NCBI GenBank assembly: GCA_000697665.1
Contig: KL197746.1
Location: forward strand, 89,938-153,677
Origin: Jaapia argillacea MUCL 33604
Lineage: Eukaryota > Basidiomycota > Agaricomycetes > Jaapiales > Jaapiaceae
Direction: 5' to 3'
DNA length: 63,740 bases
Shown here piece by piece: positions 9,891 through 22,399 of the stretch. The position numbers and the translations under genes are program-made. The stretch's first letter is position 1, and each line of letters begins with the position of its first letter. The notes below the pieces were generated by a model, which had not been told where the DNA came from, did no database searches, and worked only from the letters and a program-made list of their open reading frames with translations.

Positions 9891-12000
9891 GGGCATTGCA
9901 GACCGGCGACATCTGAAACAAAAGTCCGCACGGCCTCCTTCCCATCCGTAACCTCGACTTATGCACCTTCCAGAAATGTAGTCACTCATTACGGCTGGGC
10001 GAGACGGTATACGGCATTGTAGACGACGACGATCGGATGTGAGGTTCGGTGTATTCATCGATCCTAAGGTGCACATTGTCGATGCGCAGGAGAGAAACCC
10101 TGAAAAAACATTCGCGTTTTCGTAGGGGGCGGGAGGATGGTCTTATCGCTCTGATCGTCGGTCCAGATAGTGGGAGGAATCGGCTGTCGATGGGCGCGTC
10201 GCTGATACTTACGATGATCCAGGGCACCCTAAACCGGCGGGGTCCTGGAACGCCGAGAACTACCAGGGCTGAAGGGGTTACTGTTAGGATGCGGCCGAAG
10301 TTAGTGAGAGATACAGGGGATAGAATAGAAGAGGACAGACATTGCATTACTACGGAGAGCTACAAACGGAATCCGGATGAGACATCGACCACAAGCCACC
10401 ACCCCGACTTCTTGATACGGATGAACACGGAGAAGATCGGCTCTCAAGGCTGGGAACGGGTGGAATCCCTGTCCATGTGGCGAGGTTTGAGTTGAACATT
10501 GTCCACCTTGAAGTGAGTGTATTCGCGATCGAGAACGGAGGTGTCGTGAGAGTGAGAAGTAATTCACAGAAGACAGATGATCGTGAGACGATTGTTGATG
10601 AGCAGAGTGGAGATGACTTACCCCAAGGTTGAGTTACATATTGAAGACGATCTCTCCGCCCCTTTCAAAATGAGGGTTAGTTCTCGGCGGTTACTCACCG
10701 ACTGAACGGGGTATAACTCGTAACTCGGACCCTACGACGACCAGCGAGACAGATAAGCAGGGTGTTCAACCGGACAGTGAGAGTCAACGGAGACTCACCT
10801 GCAAATGAACCGTGATTCACATCCGATTGACCTTGAACCTTTCATCTACAAACTCGACCTGAGTCCTATTCCCTTCGTCCATCGACTCCATCTCTTGCAT
10901 CTCCTGACACCTGAGTGTTATATGTCGGCCAAAGAGCGGCAGTGGACGCGAGGATGCGAAGAGAGGGTGGACTGGACGAAAGCATCGGAGAGGTTGAATA
11001 AGAAAGGACGAGAGGTAAGCTAGGGCGCCCGACCAAATGCATTGATCGTATGAGATTGGTGGGGTTGAAAGTGTCCACGAGATTGAAAGGATAGATGGTG
11101 CTGATTGGGGAGAATTGGAAGTGTTGGCTGATGAGATCGATAAAAGAGGGTCTGTAGATGAGGACGGCGAGAGAAGGATGCGTGGACTGTGACTGAGGGA
11201 GCGGGGCAACGGGGTAGGGTTCTGGGATATGGACCCTCGAAGAGGAAGGACGATTGACCAGACTCATCGAAAACCCCGCGTCTGGTAAGTAACCGTTTCC
11301 AATCGCCTCCAACCTTGAAGAAAAATCAGCTGTCGCACCCTCAGATGACGTCCCAGTACTCACGTACTCACACGCTCCAGATCGACTCTCAGCGATTCCA
11401 TGGCTGATTTACACCAATTATCCAACCAGAAACTTCATAACCGACCTGATGTACAAGATTGCAGCCCAAACTCCAACGCGATCGAGTATCCAACCGTTAA
11501 CGTTCAACGACCGGAGAGTGTTGTATGACGGAAGGCCTGAGGGTCGAAGGGGAGGGAGGACTGGGTGCAGGACATTGGAGATGTTCGAATCAGATTAGAT
11601 GGTAGGTGAGCTGGGCTGTTCGATTGAAGACATTGCTCGCATGGGATCGGTGGGGATTACGAGTGTTCAAAGCGTTGATTGGATGGATGTGCTGGTTGGG
11701 GAGACTCGATAGAAGCTGCGATCAGATCAAACTCAAAACCTTAAAACCCTAACCATCTCCTTAGCATTTAGGCTCCGCTTGTATTCTGCCCACCTCCAGC
11801 TGCCCAATTGCAAGCGACTCGAAACACCCGTAAGTCCAAGCGCCGTCTGATGTCTCCCAATGACGCGTCAAATCCATTTCAGCGCCCTCATAGCTGTGAT
11901 TGCATCTGATAAGCACATCCCGGACTTTTTGGATGCTCAAAACGCTCACATTCGATGACGTGGTCACCTTAGATTGACGACATGGCTGGGGAGAACGCAC
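9890..12000 (-). pseudogene. Family B copy 2
   Basis: B-family member on the minus strand, alignable with 22730-24570, 38370-40215 and 50820-52830. Conserved splice blocks are visible: a GTGAGT donor after an exon ending near 10812 with its acceptor CGTAG near 10730, an exon with ILKGAERSSSI ending at GTAAGT near 10620, and a 5' block near 11761-12000 starting MRSPQPCRQSKVTTSSN. Here the region matching the VVRISYEIAE exon of other copies carries stops and an 8-bp repeat of the donor GTGAGTAC. It is probably not functional; product unknown. Confidence 0.5.
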
Positions 12001-12129
12001 AGACAGGTGCGTAGAATTTGTCCAATCACATGAAGGTCTTCTTGTGAAAACTGATCACTATATGTGACTAGACACTGGAATCTCTGATCTTTTGATGTAC
12101 TCCGTGTCATCCTTACACCTTTCACCAAC

Positions 12130-14560
12130 ACAGGATCAATCACACTCTAGGTGGGCGGTGATTTGATAGCTTTCGATGCCACCATGATACTGATGAAACT
12201 GCGTAGAGCTCAGTTTGTTGCGGAAGTCCCATCCTCATCGAATAGCTCCAATTTGGTGTATTCAGGTTCTAAGGCCTTCAGTATGCTCTGCGTTTTCGTG
12301 CTATCCTTCGAAGGGAGCCTAACTATCCCTTTGTTTCAGCTTCTTCCCAGGGATTAATCCCCCGAATTCAAGGGTCGGCCAGCTTCGTACCGTGGATGGT
12401 GCACCATGAGATTGCGTATCTCCAAAACGTCGGACATCTCTGAAAATTCGGTATTGGTTCGAACGTCGGTTTCGCCCACTCTGAACACCCCAAGCTACTA
12501 TGGGAGGACTGTCCTTCAAAATGCATGCTTTTGGTTTCGGGCCCATGGTCTGAAATCATTCCTCGACCACTCCAAGGATTCATGATGTACCCCGAAGTAC
12601 CCAACTACATCACTCTCATGCTCTCCGACTCTTGTGGTTGACGGTACCACAAATAGACGCACCCTCACAATCGGTATGTCGCCGACTTGTCAAAATTCAC
12701 GATTATTCACGGTGTTATCTGAATGCAGCCAAGGTCGTAACTGAATACTGGTCTGACAAAGTCGCCGTAGATGAAGGTCACCCCCACACGCTCACTTCCT
12801 TCATAGGCTGCGACGGACGGATGAGATGATTGTGAAAGGGAGATCATACGGTGGCCATTCAAATTTGTGAGTCTCCTTTTCTTGACCGCACCACTTCGTC
12901 TGAGCTCTTCTGTAGCAACAGCGCCTTTATAAGTACAGATCAAACCATCACGTTGCTCTGCTCTTGTACTAGCGAGAGTAAGCGAACCATCCCTATCTTC
13001 TCAACTGCCCTTTATTGATTCATACTTTCTTCCGACAGCCTTCTTTTGCAGCCTCTACGCCCATCCGATAGACGTCCATCGTTTTCAATAAGAACCGAAC
13101 GCATATATCCTTCTCGAATCCCTGTGATACCAATCCCAACCTCACTTTCGTATCTGAGGAAGACGGGTACCCTCTCAACTCCAACGATGTTGGTGATTTC
13201 GTGTATGCTTGGGCGTCTGGAGTTGGGGAACCCATCGATCTAGGTGAGCATCTTCATTCGGGCGCATGGCTATTCCTGAAATCATCCAATTCATCTCGAT
13301 TAGACGGCAACACCTTCCTCCACAAAGCAAACACACATCGACTGCAGACATTGGGCTACTCCGGGAACACATGAATCGTCCATCCGGCTTGTAAATGTGC
13401 GTTTCTCCTCCGATCTACGATTGTTTCGCAAGTTACTCGAATCCTTCAGGTGACGAATCAAGCTCGATGACTTTGGTGTCCAACTCGAAGGGAAGGAATT
13501 CATGTGGAACCGGGGATATTTGATAGGAGATGAGCACTGCCGTCTAGGTGAGTATCCTCTTAGACTCTTCCTCGAGATCTCCGTGATCGAACCGCCATCA
13601 AATCGAGTCTAAATCCTCCTTGTCTATAGGGCATGATCTTCGCGGCTTGCAGATCATGCAACTGGGAAATGGCAGAAACCATTGCCAACAAAGCCCAGTG
13701 GACAACATCCGCAGTCGACTCGATTTTTATCGCTCAAATGTACCATCATTGTACAACCTACCATCCGAGACCTTGCCGAATCCCATTTCTCTCTGCGTAT
13801 GGATGGAAGGCCGAAGGCGGTGATCTTATCAATAACTCGGCTCTCCCCTCGCGTCATACCCTCCACGCCACCGAGAAAGCTGTAGTCGTCGCGACAGCTA
13901 TTTTCATCGAAGAAAGTTATGGAGTGCCTGAAGTCCGGGGCTGATGTATCCATTCGATTGGTCACTAGACGGTTCACGAGAGCGCCAGTGTCTATTCGGA
14001 TGAGAAAGCGAAACCTGTCAGGCGAGTGATGGGGAAGTTTGGGAGTGTTTATGTCGGGGTGAAGAGTGCTTTGGGACGCCTTGGGGTGAAGGAGGGTTCA
14101 AAACCATTCAAGTCGATCGTTGAGGGTGGAGTGAAAGAAGAGGTTCCCCTTGAGGATCGAAGGTGCAGAGAGGATATGGTGGAGGATCGAAAGTATATCA
14201 AGAGACTCAGAACTCGGGTCCTGGCTCACTCTCTTAGATCTCGCCGACGCTTCCACTACGGCGCCTTCCATACAAGCGCACCTGACCAATACTGACCGGC
14301 GTCGTGCGACGCCGTTGTCATATCAGGTCGGAGATGTGTTTAGGGAGACGAAGGGTGTACAGGAGAAGAACACAAGTGGGAAATATGTCCAGGAGAATGA
14401 GAAGTCAGGGCTGAATAGGACTTCGCGAGAGGGGTGAGGTATTCAAGGAGATGAAGGAGAGGGTTCCTCGTCTCCCGTCCGCCTCTGGATAGTCGGAGCT
14501 GATTTTTCTTCGCAGACACGTCTCACGTCTTCCACTCCACGGCCGTAACTCAGATATCGA
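12130..14560 (+). pseudogene. Family A copy 2
   Basis: A-family copy most similar by eye to A6 (53000-55640). Visible blocks: the GDLIAFDATM region (12151), the acidic exon (about 12745-12870, VDEGHPHTLTSFIGCD, then shifted), the NSAFISTDQTITLL exon (12917), the exon ending FMWNRGYLIGDEHCRL at GTGAGT (about 13455-13552), the block GGDLINNSALPSRHTLHATE (about 13810-13880), the block VKEGSKPFKSIVEGGV (about 14083-14130) and a coiled-coil remnant near 14330-14440. Several frameshifts and stops separate them. Product unknown. Confidence 0.6.
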
Positions 14561-15470
14561 ACCTATGTCGTTTGTTGCTGAACGGAAGAGTTTGAACTCT
14601 GCCGGGAATAATGTTCCCCATCGTGATTCTTCCTCTGACCCTGTTCGTCATGTCTCGCCTACATCTGCCTACGCGTCGTGACCTCATCCCACCTTACACA
14701 GCTGGCCTTCCCACTCGTCTTCCGACAAATACTCAACCTTCATAACACTCGATTGCGGATCGAAACCGAGAGAACAGCGGAACTTAGTGACGGCCTGTTG
14801 TTTTTTTTAGAGAGAGAACCATTGCGTCCGGCCCGCCGCCTGAGGGAGGTATTGACGCAACGCAAGTACATGCTTTCTATGCGTCGTGTATTATCTTGAG
14901 TTGTCTGACAATGTTTCTCCCACCAGTCAATGTACTCGCCGTCGTCTCCAGTGCGAGTATCCACGGAGTCTTTCCGTAATTGACGATCCATGCATGTTTC
15001 GCCAGAACGTTTCTCATTTCCCGTACGGCTATGAATTTCTATTGCTTTCTATTGCGATCTTGCTCAGCTTATCGTGCCCCTTTCTGAACCCATATTATGT
15101 TTACATGCAGCCGCAGTAGTTACCTATCCTATTCCTGTGTATATGCTCTCTGAATGACCCCGATTTTCACCCAGTACCATACATTGACGCCGTAGATATC
15201 TGAATCATCTACCGTCGTGTTTCCGGTTTCGCGTAGCCGAAGATCTTCGAAAACTCTTCGCGCGGCCTCAACGTCATTGGTTACTCTGAATTGACAATGG
15301 ACATGCGAGGCATCATGGATCAGGATTGATTCTCGTCACCGAAATGAAAGAAATGGAGGAGTACATTCGTCCAATCACTCTGATATTCGTAATCTATGAA
15401 AAAGAGTTGATATAATCTGGTGGAGAAGAATCGAAATCGACAGGCGGCGCCCAAGTTGCATGGTGTATGA
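14560..15470. other. Segment unique to this module, with possible zinc-cluster relic
   Basis: I find no counterpart of this stretch in the other modules. At 14930-14965 the plus strand encodes QCTRRRLQCEYP, which resembles the last C-x6-C part of a fungal Zn(II)2Cys6 DNA-binding domain. A plausible 39-nt intron (GTATTA to CCACCAG with a CTGAC branch site) lies just upstream at 14887-14927. The other four cysteines cannot be found, so this is at most a relic. The rest (15120-15470) shows nothing I can support. Confidence 0.3.
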
Positions 15471-17540
15471 ACGGTTGATTACGCTAGACCGAGGACAAGG
15501 TACCTGCCCTAGAAAGGGCGCCCACGTCCCCATAGCCAACCACAGTCGCCCAGGGATGGATGATACGGGTTCGAGAGGATGGGACCACCAAACCTTGTCC
15601 CAGAGCTCCCGCGAAGCCGGTGTATCTGGGGGAATCAGTTGGGTGATAGACAGAAGGCAATTGTCATCGAGATGAATGCGAGGGCCATGGTGATAACCAA
15701 CTTGTTCGTAACCTACTGATTGTCATGCAGAGAATTGAGCCAACTGTGGGAAGAGTAACATTGAACAGATTAAACCACTAACCCACTGTAGTTAGATAAA
15801 TCTACAATTATCAAAGGATGAGTAAGTGTGAAGGGAACAACAACAAAGGAGATGACAAAAAGAACATAAACACGTCCCGAACACGTGGACCACAGACAGC
15901 CGTAATAACCGGCATCACATACGGGACCACAGCGACATATGACGGAAACCGCAACAGTAGAAGGGTGCGCAAAGAGTACAGACCTGCCTCAGACCAGACC
16001 CGCAGAAGCACAGAGTGCTACCCAGGACGCAACCTCCCTCGCACCCTATCCCTCCCCCCAAAACAACCTGTACTCACCTTCAAAACAACATTAAGATTAC
16101 CCTCCCTCGAGGAAGAAATCCTTGTCATGGGCCTTAAATCAATACGCCGCCTGATTGAGTACGATGTCTCCAAGTTGCGAGTTTAAAGGGCTATCGTATG
16201 GGTCTTCTGCTATGCTGTGACGCGCTGGGAAGTGCAAGGACGTTAGTCTTACTATTTTGAGATGAAGTAGAATGAGGAAATCGAGGACATTGAATGAAAG
16301 AACAAAGTTGGAAGTGGTGATCGAAAAAGATCGGAAACGGGGTGAAAGGGGAAAGCAGACATGGGATGAGGGGAAAACACCTCGAGATGGATGAACGAAT
16401 AAAGATAGGAATAAAATGAAAAGACAATTGGGCGAGCGGAATAGAAATAAGCGACTGACTCATATCGAGGTTATCACAGTCCAAGACCATCTCCCCCATT
16501 CAAGATGAAGGATCGAGTAGCGTAGCTCTTGGTGTGGATTCGCCAACTGAACGAATCATGCTCATAACCCGAACACTAGGACCAGAGCGACAAGACAGAT
16601 CGGCAGGGTCCTCCGCGGACAATGTAGTTCAACGGAGGCTTACCTGAGAACGAACCATCCTACGCATCAGATTGACATTAGGATGTGTCCATCTCCAGAT
16701 TCCACCTGAGTGTCGTTCCCTCGGCCCATCACCTCCTGCAGGGAATGCCATATGTTGTACTCGTCACACTTCTGAACCTTATCCATCGACCAGGGAGAGC
16801 TGTAGGATGGCGAGTGCAAAGGGAGGATGGACTGGACGGTAAGCGTCGGAGAGGGTGCGAGCGGGGTGTTCCACTGAAGGGTTGCTCATATAGTATTTGG
16901 GGTTGAGAGTGTCCAACCTCGTAGTCCGATGGATGAGGCGAGCTGGGCTGAGATTGGGAGACGCAACACGCCGGGAGGGCGTTACACGACCAAGGTTTGT
17001 CCGAGAGCTCCCGCGAGGCTAGAGTATCCAGATGAGATGAATACGAGAGTAATATAGCAACGAATTCTTCGTAGCGTGTGTGGTGGTCATCTGTAGAACT
17101 GCGAATTGTCAGAAATGGACCTACAAATCGAGGGAAGGACGAGAAAAGTGAACTAACCTAATGTAGTCGTATAGGTATTCGATCGTTGTCTGTGTCAGAA
17201 CCAGTGTCAGAACAGTAGAACCTTCGGATCCACGAATGCATGGCTGAACAGGTCAGTACACTCACTTAGTCATGATCTTGCTTCTCTCCGGTAGTGAGGG
17301 GATGTGATGCATTCAGGTCGCTTGCGATCAGTTACTGGGGAGAATGTCGACACGTTAGTCTCATCATGAGATCAAGTCAGGCTGAAAGCGATGAAGTGAG
17401 ATGAAGTAACAAAAATTTGATCGAGGAACCGAGATCAGAAAGAGGCAAATGGACAATGACTGGACACAGGGTGAAGGAATAAGGTCGAAGATGAGATGAG
17501 AAATGAGATTAATGGTTGAATGGAATAGGCATCAACAAGT
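15470..17540 (-). pseudogene. Rearranged B/H blocks
   Basis: Minus-strand remnants of the B and H blocks in scrambled order. The A-rich H block is at 15800-16190, next to a short frame NLNVVLK ending at a GTGAGT donor near 16088. A B-type exon copy (frame YEHDSFSWRIHTKSYATRSF on the minus strand) is at 16480-16560. A second partial H block is at 16950-17300. The long plus-strand frame at 15818-16186 is antisense to the repeated H block and is not taken as a gene. Confidence 0.4.
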
Positions 17541-18130
17541 CTCAGGGCAAAGCAGTTTGCAGTCCGCAATGATAGTCAACCAAAGTCCGAACACCCATAT
17601 GGTCAACCAAAAGCTGAAACCGCGCAAAGCGAACACGAAGCCGTAAACCAGCTCGAAGGCACGTCCAAATTACGAGAGACCGATCCAACCGAACCTCAAG
17701 TTCAGGTCTCCAACAAAAGGAGACGCATCCACGAAAACAAAAGGTATACAAAACACTGAAGGAAACTCAAAACCCACCTGTCTCCCACCAAACGTGGCCT
17801 GGAAACTCTCCGACTCGCCATGCCCATACACATCTCAACACCACAGTCAACCGACATCCCCATCATGAATGACGGGATTTGAAAGGAGCGAAAGGCGCTG
17901 AGCCATGTACAGATGAATATGATGTTTCTGAATTGTTTGGCGAGGGGATGGTTAAGCCTGTGTGGCGGGATGAGACGAGGATGAGGGGGTATGGTGTGAG
18001 GAGGGGGAGGAGGATGATAAAGTGCTGAGGACGTTGGGACGGGATAACAATGGGGTGTTAACTTGAATCTCGCTTGTCGATGCGGTTCTGGAGGCAGCGT
18101 TTTGGGTATGCCAATATCCCCAATTTTTGA
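17540..18130 (-). pseudogene. Family C copy 1 (NT-C2 protein remnant)
   Basis: Degenerate copy of the distal part of C exon 1. The Pro/Ser/His-rich linker is recognisable and is followed by a decayed version of the VVVEMGMG block near 17810-17860. The donor corresponding to C3 lies near 17777 (plus-strand ACTCAAAACCCACCT). The first about 700 bases of the exon, with the N-terminal strand of the NT-C2 domain, are absent. See C3 at 32644 for the reference copy. Confidence 0.5.
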
Positions 18131-18139
18131 ATGGAACGT

Positions 18140-19640
18140 TGTGGAGAACGGGAAAGTGGTCAGATTATTGGTGGGTGGAATGGTGTGGCAGTTGAGGAAG
18201 GCTATGTGTCGTGGTCTGAGCATCCAGGGGGCCAAGGTAGCCACACTCCTTGCACGGAGAGCCTATCCACGAAATATTCCCGGTTTGCGCAGCGATTGGT
18301 TGGTTGGGGTGGTGTCATCGTCCACGTGTCTTAGTCTGGCCATGTGCCGTCGGCTTGGAGTTTGTCGCAAACTCGTTATCTGGTCGGCGTCCTCGTGGGT
18401 CTGCAAAGGACGTCCAACAATGTCAACAAGTGCTGGTGGTTTGGTCGAATGGGCCCAGCGATTTTTATTTGAATGCAGGAGGGACACAGAAAGGCTGTGA
18501 CTGTCACAGACGCCTTGCGAATCAAACCGAAACTTGAACCACATGGCACCCATCCGACATCCACCAACGAGCCAATCCCGTCCACTGATCCTATACCGTA
18601 CCCCCTTGTATTGGTTGTCAGGCCTCAGGCGCCACTCGCCAGCATCGCAGTGGCTATCACTTGATGCGTTACCCATCATTCGTAAAGTTCCTTCCTCGTC
18701 TTTGAATGGCATCTACTAACCACATCCTTACCATTCAAATAGCCCCGCTCCGGCTCTCTCCTCATGACCGCGGAGTGCGCAGTCACTCGAATACCGGACA
18801 CGATGATTTCAAGTCCTTTGGTTTCGAACACCGGCTTGACGCAGGTGTGCTCCCCGCCCTACCGGATTGACGTGTTCAAACTAAATCACCCTACGCAATC
18901 ACTCCCTCCCTCTGTTTTTTTCAATGTCCAGACCTGCTTCCCCGGTCAGTTATGGATCCCTCTACTAGCTCCTCGACCAAAGCTACTCTCAAAAGCACTC
19001 ACCAGCCCCACGGAGAAAAGTCAAGCCAACTCTGATCTGAGATCCCCAGACATGGAGGAACGAGACATTCAGATGGTTTCAACCCGGCAATTTCTCAAAC
19101 AATCATCTGCGCGTGACCCTTACATCCTTATCACCAGATGATACACCACTCGAATTTACGCCCCTCCTCGATCAACGTTGGGCGAGTGCACCCATATGGA
19201 TACCACAGTCCATTGCGAAGCCCCCCGTTCTACTAATATTGAACCTGAACGACCCTTCTATCCTATTCCCTCGAGTCTCGACCTTTCCCAGCCACATCAA
19301 ATACCTACCCCCGCCCGAGATGATGCAATGCCGGTCCCATAGTCTTTGTGGATGTCGGACCATGGTTGATTGGTTAGCAGGCTTGTGACAGATCTCTGAT
19401 GCATCGTCATAGTCACTCCTTACTCGGCTTCTCGGTACTCTCTTTGACGTTCTTATATAGACTCCCGGAATAGCTGTCGGATTCACAGGACTCGACCCTG
19501 AATCAAATGGAGAATTGTTGGGCATCTCTTGTCCCGCGTCCGGCTGATGAAGTTGGATTACAGCTCTTTGCGGGTTGTGGAGGTTGCTCCGTTCTTATGC
19601 ATGACCGGGGCCAGAACTCAAAAGTTGCGAACTCAAGTAA
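18140..19640 (+). pseudogene. Family F copy 1
   Basis: Plus-strand family of unknown product, divergent from C and convergent with D. Recurring blocks are GTGTCGTGGTCTGAGCATCC (18207), the frame RIKPKLEPHGTHPTSTNE (about 18515-18570), a Ser/Thr/Pro-rich frame at 18764-19141, and a distal part where other copies read SHGYHCPLPSSPRF followed by PIVFVDVG. The blocks do not join in one frame in this copy. It is probably a pseudogene, although single blocks are well preserved. Confidence 0.5.
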
Positions 19641-19865
19641 ATATTGCTGTACATTCTAATCAATCTCCCTTGTCAAATTGAACCAGTATCCCTACACCGA
19701 CATCCGAGCGACATCTACCCTTTGTTTGGAGTTCATTGCCACTGCTATCCACAGGTCTCCTCCCACCACTCGCTGCATCGGAAACATGGCCCGTCCACTG
19801 ATTTTATCCATTCCGGAGCTTCACACTCCTCCAAAGTGAAAGCATTCGTGAATCTATGTTGCCCA

Positions 19866-22196
19866 CTAACAAAACAAACCAGTCTGTATCAGTTCCAAAC
19901 CAAGACCTTCATCGAAAACGAAGAGAACCAACCGATTATACCAATATACCTCTGCCAGCTGACCATTGAAGCTACAACCAGTCAAGATATGCAACTCTTC
20001 CTTCTGGAGGGATGCCCATTCCTCTGGAACAACAAGGTCACTTCCTATTGCAAATATGCCAACTTCTCCACGAGAATGGATTGGAATGCCAGCAATGAAT
20101 GTGTCTCTACCATGGCCATCCCCAGTCACTCTCACGGGATTTCGATGGTTTTCCTGTGTGATAAAGTCGGAGACTGGAGTCCAACGTAGAGAACTCTGAG
20201 AACCTAGGAGTAACTCCGGTGCTGGTTCCGACCTGGATCCTGGTTCTCCTATCCGATGCCCATTGTACCCATCGTGAAGATAAACCATAACCTAGGTTCA
20301 TTTGTATCAATACAATTCAAACGGTGTAGGCTATGAGCTACTGTTAAACTTACAGATCGAAGCTGGGAACAGGTGTCAGGTCCCCGGTATATACCAGTAC
20401 ACCATCGGCTGAGATTTTTGGTTTCGAAGAGGGAGAGCAAGGGGGGAGCTGGCCTTGAGGACAGTATCTCACGAAGAGTGGCAATATGATCAGCCTCTAC
20501 ATCTGAGGTGGTTGCAAACTTTTCGAGAAGCTGGGTGAGTGTCTCACGGCATTCGACATCATGGCTTGCAACTCGAGAAATATCTACTGAAGGACATTCA
20601 CCGCTGATTAAGATGCTGAGCATGCTGCAAGATAATGTGTTCAACAGAAGGAAATCCGACTCACCGGAGGACGAGGGCTAAGAGACGGCGACATAGTTGT
20701 GTTCGTGATGGAGATGGAATAGATCGGAGAGGGACAGAGCGTGCGTAAGTGGACAAAACACCGGGGAAGTTCCAATAATGACAAAAAGAACTCCAGATTT
20801 CTTGTGATGGTGAGGCAATTTCTCGCAACTTGGGAAATGTTTCAGTGCCGATGGACAAATGGTCGAAATGGGCTGGCTGAGAAATTATCTCCCTTAGATG
20901 AGCAAGGTCGGACTTGCTTGTAGGACGGTTTGGTTCATATTCACGGCCTAGGCGGTCGATAAGTCGACTAATAAATTCAGCTGGTTCCGGTATGTCTGTT
21001 AGGGATGGGGACACCAGACATGCAAGGCAAAACTCACGATTTCCGCCCTGAATTTTCCGTTGAAGGAGACAGACCAAGAGGGACAGCAGGGCATCATTGG
21101 TGAAAGAAACAAAGGAATACTCCAGCAACTCGTCTATTAGGCTACGGAACATGGCAGAGCACAAGGGATCTGCAGATAGAGCATGATCCACCCATTCGGC
21201 TAGGATTCTCGACGATAATCTGGGTTGGAGAATGTTGGTATTGTCGGTAAAAAATAAACCATCCATGTTTTGGATCAGATGATGAGCAACCAGGATTTGT
21301 GTTTCTGGATTTCTGGGATGGAGCCAACATCAATGAACACCGAGGTAACATTGGGATGTGCTGGATAATTACATACAAAGATAGCTCTAGAAGGTTTGAC
21401 AGGAGTGGGTGACTATGAGCAGACAGATCACATTTATGCTGCCAACTCTTCCGTGTCACCAAATCAAACTCCTTGATTACAGGAAGAGCCTTCGAGTCTG
21501 AGAACATCACCAGTGCTCGCCTTGACGATGCAAGCAGTAATGATTCATCTCGGTTGTCTTTACGGAGCAACGACTGCAAGCGGACGGCGTCGAGAGCTTC
21601 CAGGACATCAAGCTGAACCAAGTGGGGGATGATACCCGGATTGCAACACGCGAGGGCGGTAAGGTAGTAGGTGGCGAGAAGCTGGTTGCCTGATTTGTCA
21701 GATCTGGTCGCCGTCAGTGTTGGATGAGTGGCAGCGGGAGAAGTATGTACCGGAGATAGGATATCAACCTTTGGCAGGAGTTAATGAACACTCGATCCTC
21801 GCACATTTCGACCCGTCGCCACCAATAAGATGTACTGAAAACATCTTCCAGCAGCTGGTCTAAGGGTGGAGGACGTCGAAGGAATTTGCTCGAACGAATT
21901 GGGTAAAACGACGATGGAACACGTGAATGATACGCGCGATCGAGACCTACAAGGCAACGATCCATGGCGGCGTTGGGTCCATTCCCAAATCGTTCAGAAA
22001 TGCCGCCTAGAGCGTTCTCCAAACGACGCCCCATCGATGATATAAAATTATCCAAGGTACGTCCCGGACCGGGCTGGTCAGAAACGAAGCTACTATCGCC
22101 GTCGGTGATGGAGTAGGTTTCATTGAGGTGGTTCACTACATCGAGGACGTCGTCGTTGTCGAGTTCGAGGACGATTCGGGGTTCTTGAGAGGGCAT
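19866..22196 (-). CDS. Family D copy 1: intact 705-aa protein of unknown function
   Basis: Five exons join without any stop: 22196-21751, 21703-21377, 21312-20665, 20624-20354 and 20291-19866. The introns are 47, 64, 40 and 62 nt with donors GTACAT, GTATGT, GTGAGT and GTAAGT, all ending in AG. Phases are 2, 2, 2 and 0, and the summed length is divisible by three. The N-terminus starts MPSQEPRIVLELDNDD. The middle (about residues 150-470) is Leu-rich and probably all-helical, like an ARM/HEAT-type solenoid (LLATYYLTALACC, ILVAHHLIQNM). The last exon is rich in beta-prone sequence (VRVTGDGHGRDTFIAGIPIH). I see no signal peptide, transmembrane helix or catalytic motif I recognise. The same structure recurs in three other copies, which supports it as a real gene. 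Function unknown. Confidence 0.82.
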
Positions 22197-22342
22197 GATG
22201 GTAGTTCAGAGGAGAGATGTGGAAAGCTGGGCAAGCGCTGAAGGGCTGAGGGTGAACGCAGTGCAGAACACTGAAGCTGTGCATACCGATACCACGCAGC
22301 TGACACGCTGTGACCATTAAGCACTCGAGGTTGAGGCCTCTC

Positions 22343-22371
22343 GGACCGGTCCATGTTTACGATACGTATCG
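22343..22371. promoter_or_regulatory. Palindromes upstream of D1
   Basis: GGACCGGTCC (22343-22352), a perfect 10-bp palindrome, lies 147 bp upstream of the D1 start codon. It is followed by the 12-bp palindrome CGATACGTATCG (22360-22371). The first is conserved at 37984-37993 (D2) and 50458-50467 (D3) at nearly the same distance; the second is degraded there. It includes CGG-A-CCG, a spacing seen in some fungal zinc-cluster sites. A regulatory role is inferred. Confidence 0.4.
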
Positions 22372-22399
22372 ATAGGGGCGATTGGATGGCGATTGGACG

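Noticed and set aside
15818-16186. 122-codon plus-strand frame
   Set aside because: It lies opposite the H block, which recurs elsewhere without an open plus frame, so the openness is probably chance.
18131-18712. Several overlapping frames of 60-149 codons at the start of F1, on both strands
   Set aside because: The openness is not conserved between F copies in any one frame, so I list F as a family of degenerate blocks rather than choosing one frame.
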